Source of the DNA: Phoebastria nigripes
Taxonomy: Eukaryota > Chordata > Aves > Procellariiformes > Diomedeidae
Length of the DNA stretch: 64,000 nt
Assembly: GCA_035582835.1 (NCBI GenBank)
Contig: JAYKAV010000900.1
Span: forward strand, 525,539 to 589,538
Reading direction: 5' to 3'
In this document: positions 37,754 to 48,425 of the stretch, piece after piece
Position numbering within the stretch: the stretch's first letter is position 1
Layout: the number at the start of each line of letters is the position of its first letter
Translations under genes and position numbers: made by a program
Notes under the pieces: generated by a model
Seen by the model: the letters and a program-made list of their open reading frames with translations, nothing else
Told to the model about the DNA's origin: nothing
Database searches by the model: none

Positions 37754-40700
37754 CACCAGCTCCCCTTCCTACTTGGACTGGTACCTCAAAGCAACTGGCC
37801 TCTGTGGCTGCTTACCTGCTTCCCCCACGCAGGGACCATCTTGCCCTCAGCTCCAGACTTGGTCAATACTGGTCTGCCAGAACTGCATCCAGAAGTTTCT
37901 CCAGAAGTTTCACCTGCAGTCAGGAGTCTCACCAGGAAAGGGTTTGGCCCACTCTTTAGACTGACTAGAGGATGTGTTTTCATTATCAGTTTATGCTTTG
38001 TAGCGGGTTCCTGATCCAAAGAATATAAAAGACTCTGCATGCTCCTTTAACTGCAAAAGTAATTTCTTAGTTACTAGGAACCACTTGAGACACTTTTGTT
38101 CATCCTTAGCAAAAGCAAAAGTCTTTGCATTTCCAGCAGTCTGGACTACTGAAAGGGCTAGAGGTTTGCGTCTTCTGGAAGTTCAGCAGCTTGCTGCCAC
38201 AAACTCTGTAATGCCTAACTCACTGTTAGCTTGAAACTTAGGATTTAATGGCCTCAATGACAAAGACAAATACTGAATGGGGTTGTTGCCATCATGTTGA
38301 TAAGTCCCACACCACATATATCTCTGTGGTTAACAGTAGTTTGGATTTCTTTTCTTTACCATGACCTACTTTTTATCTTGAGATAAATACACATACAGCA
38401 AGAACTACAATATAAATGTCACTTTTTACAAATGGTGAGTATCAATTACTATAAACTCTTTCTCCAACCTCAACTAATTCCTAGAAGGTATCAAAATATA
38501 TCTGGAGGACATATTTAACATAAGATGATGATAGTGCTTTAGTGGACTATCTTCAAACAAAAGCTTTGCCTCTGGATTTCTTTTGGCAAAGAGAAAGAGN
38601 ACCAGAACTGATGCTATTGAAACAACACTCAAGATTTCTTTATAGGATATATTAAAAAAACCAACAACAACAAAAAATCCAGTAGCTTTCTGGAAGAATT
38701 TTCTTGCCTGTTCAGTGACAATTTCACCATCTGCTTCCAGACCTTTTTATTCACAGGAAGTTTACTTTCCAATAGTAGTGTATCATTGACACTTTTGCAA
38801 ATCATTCCTGATTTGACAGTTGACAAACATTGTCAGGTCTGCAAGAAATTTCACACTTACAAATAACTTCCCTTACTTCATCACCAGCAAAGTGGCCTCC
38901 TGTCACCTCATAAGTTGAAGAAAGTGTATAAAAGTAGAAGGAAGAACTGGAAACAAAGGAAAGATATCCCCCACCCAGTCTTTGAGTTTTCTGCACCATT
39001 TTGGTACAGAGACTGAAATCTCTGTCAAGACTAATCATTTTATGAAAAAGACTCAAAATGATAAGAGCCATTATTTAAACTGCAGTTGGGGAAAATATAA
39101 TCAAGTTTTAAGCTGTAGTTGTTTTTATGAGATTTTCACTACCTGAAGTCAGGTTGTATAGCACAAACATATTCCCCATCTTCTTCTGTATGTCTACTTT
39201 ACTTACTCTATAAATCCATTGTCATGGAAAAATCAGGAAGTTGTTCACTTGAAATATCTTTCATTTCTTGAATTTGCTAATTGAGCAAAGTCTACCATTA
39301 GTTGCTATTGAAACACTGGCACTCTTATATTGAGTAAATCCATAATTTCCTGCTTTTGTAGTTGAAAATTATGAGTAATTCCTGCCTCGATAATTAGCAG
39401 CATTCTGAAGACCATGGCCACAGCACTGGAAAAAATTAAGATCCTGTCCTTCTCATTGTATATAAAATAGTACTGCCTTTGTTGCCTAATCAATATAATA
39501 CTTCTTAAAGAAAAAAAAAAACAAACACTGAAAACTCTATATAAGAATTTCATATATACTTCACTCTTATTCCTTCTCTCCTTCCCTGCCAGTGTGCTTA
39601 GTGAGCTGAGAATGCTTCACCTTCTTCCTTTGCACTTTCCATTTGCAGATTCCATTTATATACACATCAACTGATGACAGCAAAACATACATGCATCATA
39701 AAAGTTTAAGAAAGCATCTAGTAAACCCTAGTGGCTTGAAGCTATTCAGTGTCTTCCTTACTTGGTCTCTACAATGATAAGAACCAAACAGACATAACAG
39801 TTTGCAAATAGCATTTGGAATTCGGGGTGATAAAACTAAGGTGTTTAATAATAATACCTTGTATCATCTACAATAATTTTCCTTCAGTTCTGAAATTGCC
39901 ATGCAAAATATGAGACATTCTGGAAGAAAAAAACTCATAAGAGCTGTTTTATTTTCCTGTAACATTGTACCTCATACTATCAATTTTCTCAGATGATTTA
40001 AAAAGGCTGCAAACTTTTTCTTTTCAAATAATACTTTAAAATACGTAACACACTAGTCATCATCATCATCATCTGTAATATAGTAGTGAAAGTGGAAGAG
40101 ATGGTCTATGACAATAGTTCGGTGATATTTGGTCCTACAGATACTATTTCCCACCTGAAAATAATGAATAATTTAAGAATCAACAAAGTAGAAGAGTAGA
40201 AAAAAAGGAGAAGAAACTTTTCTAGCTCTTTTTAGACTGTATCAAAATTAAAACAGCCTTGTCAAGGAAGGAACATACAAGAAGCAGTACCTTCTGAAAA
40301 GCATGACTGTACCACTTGCCACTCACATAGTAGTGCTGGGAACGAGTTTTGTTGACTGATTTCTTATACTACACTGAGCAAATCAGCTTGTCTCCCTGCT
40401 TCCATTTGTTTCTCAGTAAACTGGGGATACTATTACTTGAAAGCCTTATAGACAGGAAGCATAGTGGCTAAAGTGTATGAATTTAGTTATGCAATATTAA
40501 TTGAATTATTAATAATTTATATTGCACTAACTCATAGGACCACTGTCTGAAATCAGAATCTAGTTGTTGCAGGCATTTCACATAGAAATGGAGCATGCTC
40601 TACTATAAAAATGTTATCTTGTAATCTGATTTCTTTGCTAACAGCCATAGCCTGTTTGGAGCCACAAATCTGTCTCCCAAAGCCTCTCTTAGATATATCT

Positions 40701-40804
40701 CAGCTCTCTCAGTTTCTTTTGATTGCACCTTGCTTTCTTCTTGCCAGTCCCTGTATATCTGATGATTGTTTGTTGTTACAAACAAGACTTTCACCCCCTT
40801 AACA

Positions 40805-41377
40805 AACACTGTCCTGGTTTCAGCTGGGATAGAGTTAGTTTTCTTCCTAGTAGCTGGTATAGTGCTGTGTTTTAGATTTAGTATGAGAATAATGTTGATA
40901 ACACACTGATGTTTTAGTTGTTGCTAAGTAGTGCTTACACTAGTCAAGGACTTTTCAGCTTCCCATGCTCTGCCAGGTGCACGAGGAGCTGGGAGGCAGC
41001 ATAGCCAGGACAGCTAACCCAAACTGGCCAAAGGGGTATTCCATACCATCTGACTTCACGTTCAGTATATAAGCTGGGGGGAGTTTGCCGGGGGGCAGTG
41101 ATCACTGCTTGGGGACTGGCTGGGCATTGATTGGTGGGTGGTAAGCAATTGCATCGTGCATCATTTGCTTTGTATATTCTTTTATTATTATTATCATTAT
41201 CATTATTATTATTACTATTTTACTTTATTTCAATTATTAAACTGTTGTTGTCTCAACCCATGAGTTTTCTTACTTTTACTCTCCCGATTCTCTCCCCCAT
41301 CCCACCGGAGATGGGGGGAGTAAGCAAGCAGCTGTGCGGTGTTTAGTTGCTGGCTAGGGTTAAACCACAACAAACAC
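40805..41377 (+). mobile_element. Solo LTR of an avian endogenous retrovirus with 5-bp target-site duplication
   Basis: The LTR body is 40810-41372 (563 bp). It opens tgtcctggtttcagctggga and ends ggttaaaccacaaca, giving the standard TG...CA ends. The 5-bp direct repeat aacac flanks it perfectly (40805-40809 and 41373-41377). Inside are a TATA box (tatataag, 41066-41073), a polyadenylation signal attaaa (41236-41241) just after an imperfect ATT/ATC microsatellite, and a C-rich U5 (tctcccccatcccacc). These set the orientation as plus. No internal gag, pol or env sequence adjoins it, so it is a solo LTR left by recombination between two LTRs. The TG-start sequence is one I associate with common avian LTRs. 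The 5-bp duplication fits ERVL-like or some class I elements better than the usual 6 bp of ERVK, and the family is not resolved. Confidence 0.9.
41066..41073 (+). promoter_or_regulatory. TATA box of the solo LTR
   Basis: tatataag lies about 165 bp upstream of the attaaa signal, as expected for U3-R. If still active it would fire rightward, toward the candidate exon at 41618-41766, which starts 245 bp after the LTR ends. Confidence 0.6.
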
Positions 41378-41617
41378 TCAGTCACATCCATCCACACAGT
41401 TTATTTCTAACTGGCCCTCATTTATCCCATGGTTTGGCCTTGGATTCCTATTAGCTCAGCTCTCTTACGCTATAAAAGATCTTAAGTTAAAGAAAGGCCT
41501 GGGGTTACAGCTAGTTTTCAGGGACTTCTAGTATGATCCTTGTACATCTTCAATGTTTATGCCCTGAGCATGTATAAACATTACTAATACACTCTTTTTC
41601 ATTTGCTATTTTAACAG

Positions 41618-41766
41618 AGCTCTGCATAGCAAGAGCTCAGTCTACAATGGGAATCCCACTGGTAGAAGGAGATGTTTCACACAGATACTTCAGGCACTGC
41701 GGAGTCCCACATAATGGCAGACACATCATGAAATGTGCCCACATGAAATACCAGAAATATGCACTG
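41618..41766 (+). CDS. Candidate coding exon of an unidentified plus-strand gene
   Basis: It has a strong acceptor (tttttcatttgctattttaacag, AG at 41616-41617) and a perfect donor (GCACTG/gtaagt, GT at 41767). The single open frame has two bases completing a codon and then 49 codons, including LCIARAQSTMGIPLVEGD and SHRYFRHCGVPHNGRHIMKC and ending AHMKYQKYAL. The other two forward frames are closed by stops. The entry phase (1) matches the exit phase of the exon at 31972. The His/Cys-rich composition looks protein-like, but I cannot name a family. If not spliced at the donor the frame runs on to a stop at about 41838. It lies between an LTR and a CR1, so exonised repeat-flank sequence is an alternative. 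Confidence 0.3.
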
Positions 41767-42648
41767 GTAAGTATGGCTTTTCTGCAAATTGATATTTTTA
41801 AAAATTTTTCTTCAATACTAAACAACTTGGTCAGATAGAAATCTGCTCACAAGCTGTCCTAGAAGTGGATATGTTATGAGAAAGAGGCATGATTATACTC
41901 CAAAAAGGGGAGTCAAAAACTAGACACATCATTGGTTGCACTAGAATAAAGAGATTAAAGTATGCAGTCTTTGAAATTGCTCCAGGTGAAAGTCGCTAAA
42001 TGAACTTAGGATATGCTTTGCCTACCCAAGTTCTGAGTTTATTGATTGTATTATCCTGAAAATAACATGCAATCCAGATCACCGCTATCTCATATACCTT
42101 GCATACGTTAGCCCAGAGTAGTTCCTGTGACAGAGGAAAGCTTGCTATGGCAAGCATTAAATGGATCCCATATGCCACGGTATCAGCAAGTAGGGCCTAC
42201 TAAGGGTCCAAGAAANAGGTACTGTACATGGCTCACTGATTCTTTAAGCATCTAGTAATTTTCTATGCTTCTAGCTAAAAGTAACTTGTTTTCTCACCTG
42301 TTAGCTAGTGTCTCCTGATAAGTAGAACTCAGCTGCTCTAAAAAATTTATGCTGCAGCAGATTACCACTGAAGTATAGAGCCTGCAAAAGTTCCACTAGC
42401 TGGGTACTTCAATTCAATGTTTCCTTCAGTCTTCCTTCTTACCAGAATGAGTACAGAGTACATTTTCCCTCAATGGTCAGAAACTCATCTCCATTCATGT
42501 ACCATTTCCATGTAATACTGAATCAACACCCCCAGTTTAGTCAGAATATGTTTACAAACATCATATGCATAGCACAGCACCATCAGGTACTACACACTCC
42601 AGGACATTTATTTTTGGCTAAAACATGTGTGTTTTTTATTGCCCTCAG

Positions 42649-42702
42649 ACATGTCCTTTCCCCATTTGGTATATAAGGCATAAAGGTTCTTTGTTTAAGT
42701 GA
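42649..42702 (+). CDS. Candidate terminal exon of the unidentified plus-strand gene
   Basis: A strong acceptor (gttttttattgccctcag, AG at 42647-42648) is followed in phase 0, the exit phase of 41766, by 17 codons (TCPFPIWYIRHKGSLFK) and TGA at 42700-42702. A polyadenylation signal aataaa follows at 42818-42823. The short tail and the freedom in choosing acceptors make this the weakest link in the model. Confidence 0.18.
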   Translation, partial: TCPFPIWYIRHKGSLFK

Positions 42703-43179
42703 TCTGAATTGTGTCTCACTTGTGTAATGCAAAGTAAAATTCATTGCTCCTCATCTGGTAAATCACTTTTTAGGTAGCATCAATCTACACACAAACTTTG
42801 AAATGCAACAGAAGGACAATAAATAAGAAAAAAGGAGGGAGGGGTCAAAACTTTTCTTCAGAAAAAGGGAAATGCTTAATGGTCATAGCTATCATCTTAT
42901 ATATGATCTTTAATAATTTTGGGGAGATAAGGCCTCTATGGATAATGCTATAAAATATGACAAAAAAATTCANCTGCTTCAAAAAACCCAGTAGCTTCAG
43001 AACCCAAACATGATGATAGAAAAACTTTTCTGAAGGTTGAACTAAAATCTTTCAACAAATCTTGCCCATGGAAAAAATGTTGCCAATTACGCATCTAAAA
43101 ATCCTTGTGGAGTCCACCACTTTGACGTAGAAACTTGAAGTTACAAAGGAAGGGGAAAGGGGTGGTTTAAAGTCCAGTT
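42703..43179. other. Intronic DNA before the CR1
   Basis: No recognisable feature apart from the aataaa at 42818-42823, which would serve the candidate terminal exon. Confidence 0.4.
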
Positions 43180-44125
43180 GGGTAAATTCTGTGACCAATA
43201 CTGTTTAACTACTTCATTAATGGTCTGGACAATGGGATCAAGTGCACCCTCAGCAAATTTGTAGACAATACAAAAATGGGAGGAGAGGTTGATACACCAG
43301 ATGGATGTGCTGCCATCCAGAGAGACCTCAACAAGCTGGAGAAATGGGCTGACAAGAACCTTATGAACTTCAGGAAAGGGAATTGCCAAGTCCTGTACCT
43401 GGCGAAGAATAACCCCAGGCACCAGCACAGGCTGGGGCTCAACCAGCTGGAAAGCAGCTTTGCAGAAAATGTCCTAGGAGTCCTGGTGGACATCAAGTTG
43501 AATATGAGCCAGCAATGTGCCAATACAGAAACAAAGGTTAATGGCATCCTAGGCTGCATTAGGAGGAGTGTTGACAGCAGAGGGAGATGACCCTTCCCTC
43601 CTGCATAGCACTGGTGAGGCCACACCTGGAGGACTGGGTCCAGTTCTGGGCTCCCCAGAACAAGAGGGACATGGACATACCAGAGAAAGTTCAGTGAAGG
43701 GCCACTAAGATGATGAAGGGACTGGATCTTCTCTCCTATAAGGAAAGGCTGAGAGAGGTGGGTCTGTTTAGCCTCGAGAAAAGAAGGCTCAGGGGGAATC
43801 TTATCAATCTATATAAATACCTGAAGGGAGGGTGCGGAGAAGACAGAGCCAGGCACTTTTCAGTGGTGCTCACTGACAGAAGCAGAGGCAATGGACACTC
43901 ACTGAAATACAGTATATACCATTTAAACATAGGAAAAAACATTACTGTGTGTCAACAGTGGAACAGGTTGTTCAGAGAGGTTGTGGAGTGTCTGTCCTTG
44001 GAGGTATTCAAATCCTGACTAGACATGGACCTAAGCAACCTGCTGTAGCTCACCCTGCTTGAGCAGCAGGGTTGGAGCAGATGATCTGCAGAGGTCCTTT
44101 CCAACCTTTCCTATTCTGTGATTCC
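43180..44125 (+). mobile_element. CR1 LINE, 5'-truncated, frameshifted
   Basis: This is a sense-orientation copy of the 3' kilobase of a chicken-repeat-1 LINE. The left part encodes the C-terminal end of the reverse-transcriptase ORF: GCAAIQRDLNKLEKWADKNL, then LGVLVDIKLNMSQQC, then [12 protein letters not shown] frame change near 43590 leads into a second frame with LLSYKERLREVGLFSLEKRR, then LRGNLINLYKYLKGGC, then REVVECLSLEVFKS. The 3' UTR follows, with ggttggagcagatgatctgc, aggtcctttccaacc and the terminal attctgtgattc, the typical avian CR1 tail. The element is dead because of truncation and frameshift. Target-site duplications are not visible, as is usual for CR1. It is far less decayed than the copy at 14.5-15.2 kb. 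Confidence 0.95.
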
Positions 44126-47100
44126 ATAAAAAGCAAATGTTTTTCCTTAATTTCTGTTCCTTGGTGCTTACTCTGTGAAGTGTCTCCATTTCATCAGCCT
44201 GGCTCAGTTGNGCAGGGTGTGTGGAACATTCAGGCTTTGGAATGACTGTCACAGATCTGCATAGATATAACTGGTGATGTGATAAGGGTGTGATATAGTT
44301 TGCAGGGTGATAAGAGCTCTTCTATGCCATCACAGGGAATAGTTTCTCTAGTAAACAGAGGTTCTCATCTGTTGGTGTGAAGAAAACTGTGTAGCACAGT
44401 AAGAACAGTTATAATTTAAAGAAGACTTCAAGCCATGTAGCTCATTTTCTTTCTTTTCCTTTTTCTTTCTTTTCTTTGAGCCCACAATTATTTTTGGGCT
44501 GAGTATGCACAATACATCTCACTGTATCCTCTTCCAGAGGTCACTGACTATATGTCACCACCTCTCTGGATAAAGCAAGAAATCATCCTGACATGATGGA
44601 GAAAGCTCTGCAAGACCAAATGTCTTGGAATAAAGAGCAGCTGTGGCACTCATTACAGCCTCAGAAATTTATCCATGATGGATCTTTNCAAGGAAGAAAT
44701 GTTCACTGGTGGATTGTGGTAGAAGGAGCAAGATAGGGCCAATGCTTTGACTGAGGTGCAGGCAGTGGTTGTCAGGAGTGTAAGGTTACTCCACCATGAA
44801 TCAGTTTAGGGTATGTTGTTACCACAGCCAAATGCCTGACAGCAGGCAGAAGCACAAAGTAAGATTCAAGTTTGCAAACTCAGGTATTAATAGTTACGTA
44901 GTCACCGAAACCAAAGTAAAGCGTGACCTGCAAAACTGAGCCTTACCCAACACTCGAGCACTAAGCCATGCTAACCTTTGTGCTGGTTTAACTTCAGAAC
45001 TCAGTTAGCAGAAAGCTAGCTTGGATGCATCAGCATAAATTGAATCAGCCTTTTTATTACAGCATGCAAATATGTAGAGTCAAGATATCTGAACTAACAG
45101 GTCAGCAATTTTCATAAACTTTCTCTTCCAATGCTTACCAGGAATAAAGGCCAGCTCTAAGCCTGGGGCTTTAAAACAGAGAAATATATATCATTACATA
45201 AGAAACCTCAAAACTGCCCATTTACTATACTTTAATACCCTCTATCAGTTTGCCCTTATAAAGCTGCTCCTTACTAGATGATTCCTTAGAGAGAATTAGA
45301 AAAGAAAAAAAGTTTTTCCTGGAGATCCTTTAAAGGAAGTGAAATGTAAGTGTCAATCTACATGTGAAAAGCTCTATGCCATTACCCGCTTGCATTCTCT
45401 ATATTGAAACTCCTGACATTTCAAGTGTCTGTTAGTATTGGAGTTCTTGTTTCTAGGTCACTGAACCTGGACAATGTGGAGGACTTGGATATAGTCTGTA
45501 ATGTAGCAGGGCTCTGCACTTGAAACAATTATCTGAGTTTTCTTTGTTGCTTAAATGAGATCCTACTCATCACCAGACTTTTTAAAATCTCAGCACATTA
45601 TTATGGTAGAGAATGACTGACAAGTTTGGTTGTGGGGATTACAGCCATTATGTGCGTGACAAATCAGCACCACTTAAAAAAAAAAAGGGGAGGGGGTGGG
45701 GAAGGGTATCCCAGAACCTAAATGAGAGCTGCGTTCTCATTACTACTCTGCTCAGTGATAGTCTTTCCCCTTTCTCTCAAATTACAGGATCTCATCTTAC
45801 CCTCGGTTATTTAAAATAATGAGTCCTGAACTTTCACAAGAGCGCCATGAATGGAACTGTTCATATCCACTTTTCCAAAGTATAAGAACAATTTAGAGAC
45901 TACATCAGGCAAAAATAAAACCCCATCAAATGTTCTGCAGAAAGCATAAAGGAGTTCAGCTGTAGATTTTGTGTTGCCATAGTTATGAGCTTTTATCTCA
46001 ATGCCAAAAAGATGTACTAGGAATTTGTAATACTCAGTTTTGAAGAAATGTAAGTTATTAATAATTATATATTTTTAAGCAAAGAGGGAAAAATTCTCCT
46101 AAAGCAGAATTTAAATTCTGAATTTCTGTTTATTTTGCCAAGCAATCATCTACATCACTAAACAGCTGCATTACTATTATTATAAAAATTAACTGTGATT
46201 AGGAGGTGGAGATCCACTATGCTATGTACCACACATTTTCACATAAGTTTACTCTGATGAATTTAAGTATGGGTCAATTCCGAGTCATAGCATCCCTATT
46301 CTTCCTTTGTCTGAGTATTAAAAAAGCAGTATCTCCCAGGGCAGACGAGAGGAGGAATGCAATTTTTCCTTCACAATAGCTCTCTTCTACTTCCTTATTG
46401 AGACTGCAAAACATAGCCTCTTTCTGGAGATGAAAAGCAAAATACAAACATTAAATAACATGATTTCAGTACATAACTTTCCTCCCATGCTGTTAGCAAT
46501 TTCAACAGAGACAGCCTTTGGGGACCTCCTGATGCCAATGGAACAGTACCCTCATCAATTCAGTTGAAATCCTCCCAATGCCACATTTTATTTTAGCTTT
46601 CACTAAAAACCAGCGAGCCTCCAGCCTCTTTTAGTGTGGAGAATGGCTACAAAACTCCACCTGATTATTAAATTTAAAAACACATTTTTGATTTTTCTAG
46701 AAATTTGCTTTATTCAAGGTTAGCTTTACAAACAAAACCCCAATCAAACAGTCTCTTCTTCTCAAAAGTCACTAGTCAAACACAAAAGACAGCAAAAGTT
46801 TCCTTATTTTGAGACATACACTGTGACAACATTAGCATTTAGACCCGTAGTGAGTTTTTGAAGTGAATCCCCATATTACTTGCCTCTCTAGCTTGGTTTG
46901 TGAACCAGTTTCACTGAGTACGAATTAGATTCCTTTTGGAAAACACTGAATGGGAAGACCTTTTCTCTGTGGTTTCCAAATGCGTGCCAGCCCCAAGTGG
47001 GGACACAGGGCTGATGAGTGGTCTGTACCTGCATGAAGTCCTCCAGGACATAATACACAGTGCGTGTGCCAACAGATGGTCTTTAAACCTTCCACTGCCA

Positions 47101-47459
47101 CAATAAACAGGTAGCAGTGGTTTGTGTATGTATAACAAGCCAAACTGTGCTGGTCATTTCATATTTCATATGATTATCTACACCATCTCAAGTCCCTTGT
47201 AAGGCCCAGGTCTCATGAACATACAAAAATGGCAATTCTCCTGCTTTACGTGCCTACTCTACGTTCTCTTGCCATGTCCACAACTCATCTATTGCCATCC
47301 TATTGTTTTTATTGATCCTTCTTTTCCTAATATTTTCCTGATGGCAATATCAGTCCCTTTGGTCTCCTAAAAGATACAGCTTGATGCAGTCTGTGGCCCC
47401 AAGGAAACAGCAAAGTTCATAAACGGGTCAAAAGAAGGTCTAAGGCTTCTCTGATAGCA
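44126..47459. other. Intronic DNA, nothing firm
   Basis: This holds a polypyrimidine run (about 44448-44478), an A-run followed by G-rich sequence (about 45677-45705) and a perfect 16-bp palindrome cagaatttaaattctg (46105-46120). The minus-strand open frames at 46911-47143 resemble nothing I can name. Confidence 0.4.
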
Positions 47460-47547
47460 GGTAATCTGGTGGCAACATTATGCAAAAAGAAGATAAATGA
47501 TCAGGTAACCTGGTGGCAATACTAGGCAACAAGATGATAAATGATCA
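47460..47547. repeat. 44-bp tandem duplication
   Basis: There are two head-to-tail 44-bp units (47460-47503 and 47504-47547). Both start ggtaa(t/c)ctggtggcaa and end gataaatgatca, with about six differences. It lies just downstream (in minus-strand terms) of the transposase relic and may be part of the same element's remains. Confidence 0.85.
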
Positions 47548-47879
47548 ACAAAATTCACAAAAAGGAAAATCACTGAACTGACGATCTGGGACAATAGCCA
47601 CACTCTGGAGATGTGCCCTTGCTGTGGCTATCTTGAAGAGATCTTTTGGTACAAGCACACCACAGATCCTGCCTGGGTGCCCAAGACTGCAGACTTAGGT
47701 TCATTATATGGGAGAGCCTGGAGGAGATCTCGTCATCTGGGGTTTGCATTCCTTGACCCTGCATCATCTCTCTGTGGTGTGTCAGACAGTAACAGCTCTG
47801 TGGTGTGCTCCTGACCACAGCTAATGCCAACAACCTCCTATGCCAGTGATCACAGTTCCAGAATAGGTATTTTATACAC

Positions 47880-48425
47880 ATTTTTAGAATGGGGACGGTT
47901 GGTAGGAGGGCCTGGGAGTTTTCTGGTGGCACTTCAGCACCAGGGCTACACCATGGTTTGGGTATTCGCTCACAAACCAAAGGCGCAGTGGTATCATGTA
48001 GTATTGCCACAACATAGATGGGTAGCCACATTCTCCACATGATCCTGCCACTGCACAGAAAGGAGGTGTCGGCATCCTCTTTTAAAGCCAACATGATGAA
48101 CAACACAGGCATCATGAGTCCTTCCAGCACAGGCAGTAGAGATGTCCCTAAATTTTCCTTGGTGCTCTCCCAAGGCCTGCATAACAATAGCCACTTTCTT
48201 ACCTGCAGGCCACCCTGAACTTGCTAGTCATTGACTTGTACAGTCCAACAGTGCCAAGGTTTCCTCACCAGGGTGATAGCAACTTTCTTGAACACAGATA
48301 TAGGCAACCTCGTGAAATTTCATCAAGAGTAGCAAGGCACTGGCTCTTGGCAAAAGGTTTCAGCTGTGCTGCTCTACACCTGAAAGCTCTGAACCCACCG
48401 TTGTTTATTCAGTATCTCAGGGTCA
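47880..48425 (-). pseudogene. Decayed PIF/Harbinger (HARBI1/ALP1-like) transposase
   Basis: Minus-strand translation in shifting frames gives blocks in the order of the PIF/Harbinger transposase and its domesticated relatives. The blocks are: WVQSFQV then AETFCQEPVPC; PISVFKKVAITLV in the helical N-terminal part; a shifted piece GLYKSMTSKFRVA (family pattern Tyr-Arg-Ser-Val...Gln-Phe-Gly-Val); then IVMQALGEHQGKFRDISTACAG followed by RTHDA, which carries the conserved His-Asp of the nuclease core; then MWLPIYVVA; and finally YPLRLWFVSEYPNHG, matching the family's Tyr-Pro-Leu...Trp-Leu region. The helical part and the VMQAL block are only about 15 codons apart. The segment holding the first catalytic Asp (Asp-Gly-Thr-His in the family) is therefore missing, which suggests an internal deletion. 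At least three stops and two frameshifts confirm a dead copy. The catalytic Glu block is not recognisable. Confidence 0.75.

Larger units (their letters stand above)
31973..40804. other. Intronic DNA with small repeats
   Basis: This holds an ancient-repeat scrap (about 33605-33665), a 16-bp tandem duplication of gtcttggaatttata(t/a)-type sequence (33783-33814), a 12-bp tandem cgagcatacaca (34880-34903), the 36629-36648 palindrome, and a short (CTCAG)4 run (37734-37753) in a GC-richer stretch at about 37640-38010. That stretch is open for about 120 codons from a TTG and has no ATG start, so it is not called as a gene. Confidence 0.5.

Noticed and set aside
37643..38014. 123-codon plus-strand open frame in a GC-richer stretch
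   Set aside because: It starts at TTG, no ATG gives a long product, there are no good flanking splice sites, and the peptide is low-complexity Leu/Pro/Ser.
43209..43625. Minus-strand open frame of 138 codons
   Set aside because: It is the antisense shadow of the CR1 reverse-transcriptase sequence.
46105..46120. Perfect palindrome cagaatttaaattctg
   Set aside because: It is AT-rich and short enough to arise by chance in this much AT-rich DNA, with no nearby element it could belong to.
46911..47143. Two overlapping minus-strand open frames, considered as a second Harbinger protein
   Set aside because: No Myb-like or other DNA-binding pattern is visible, and no link to the transposase is shown beyond proximity.
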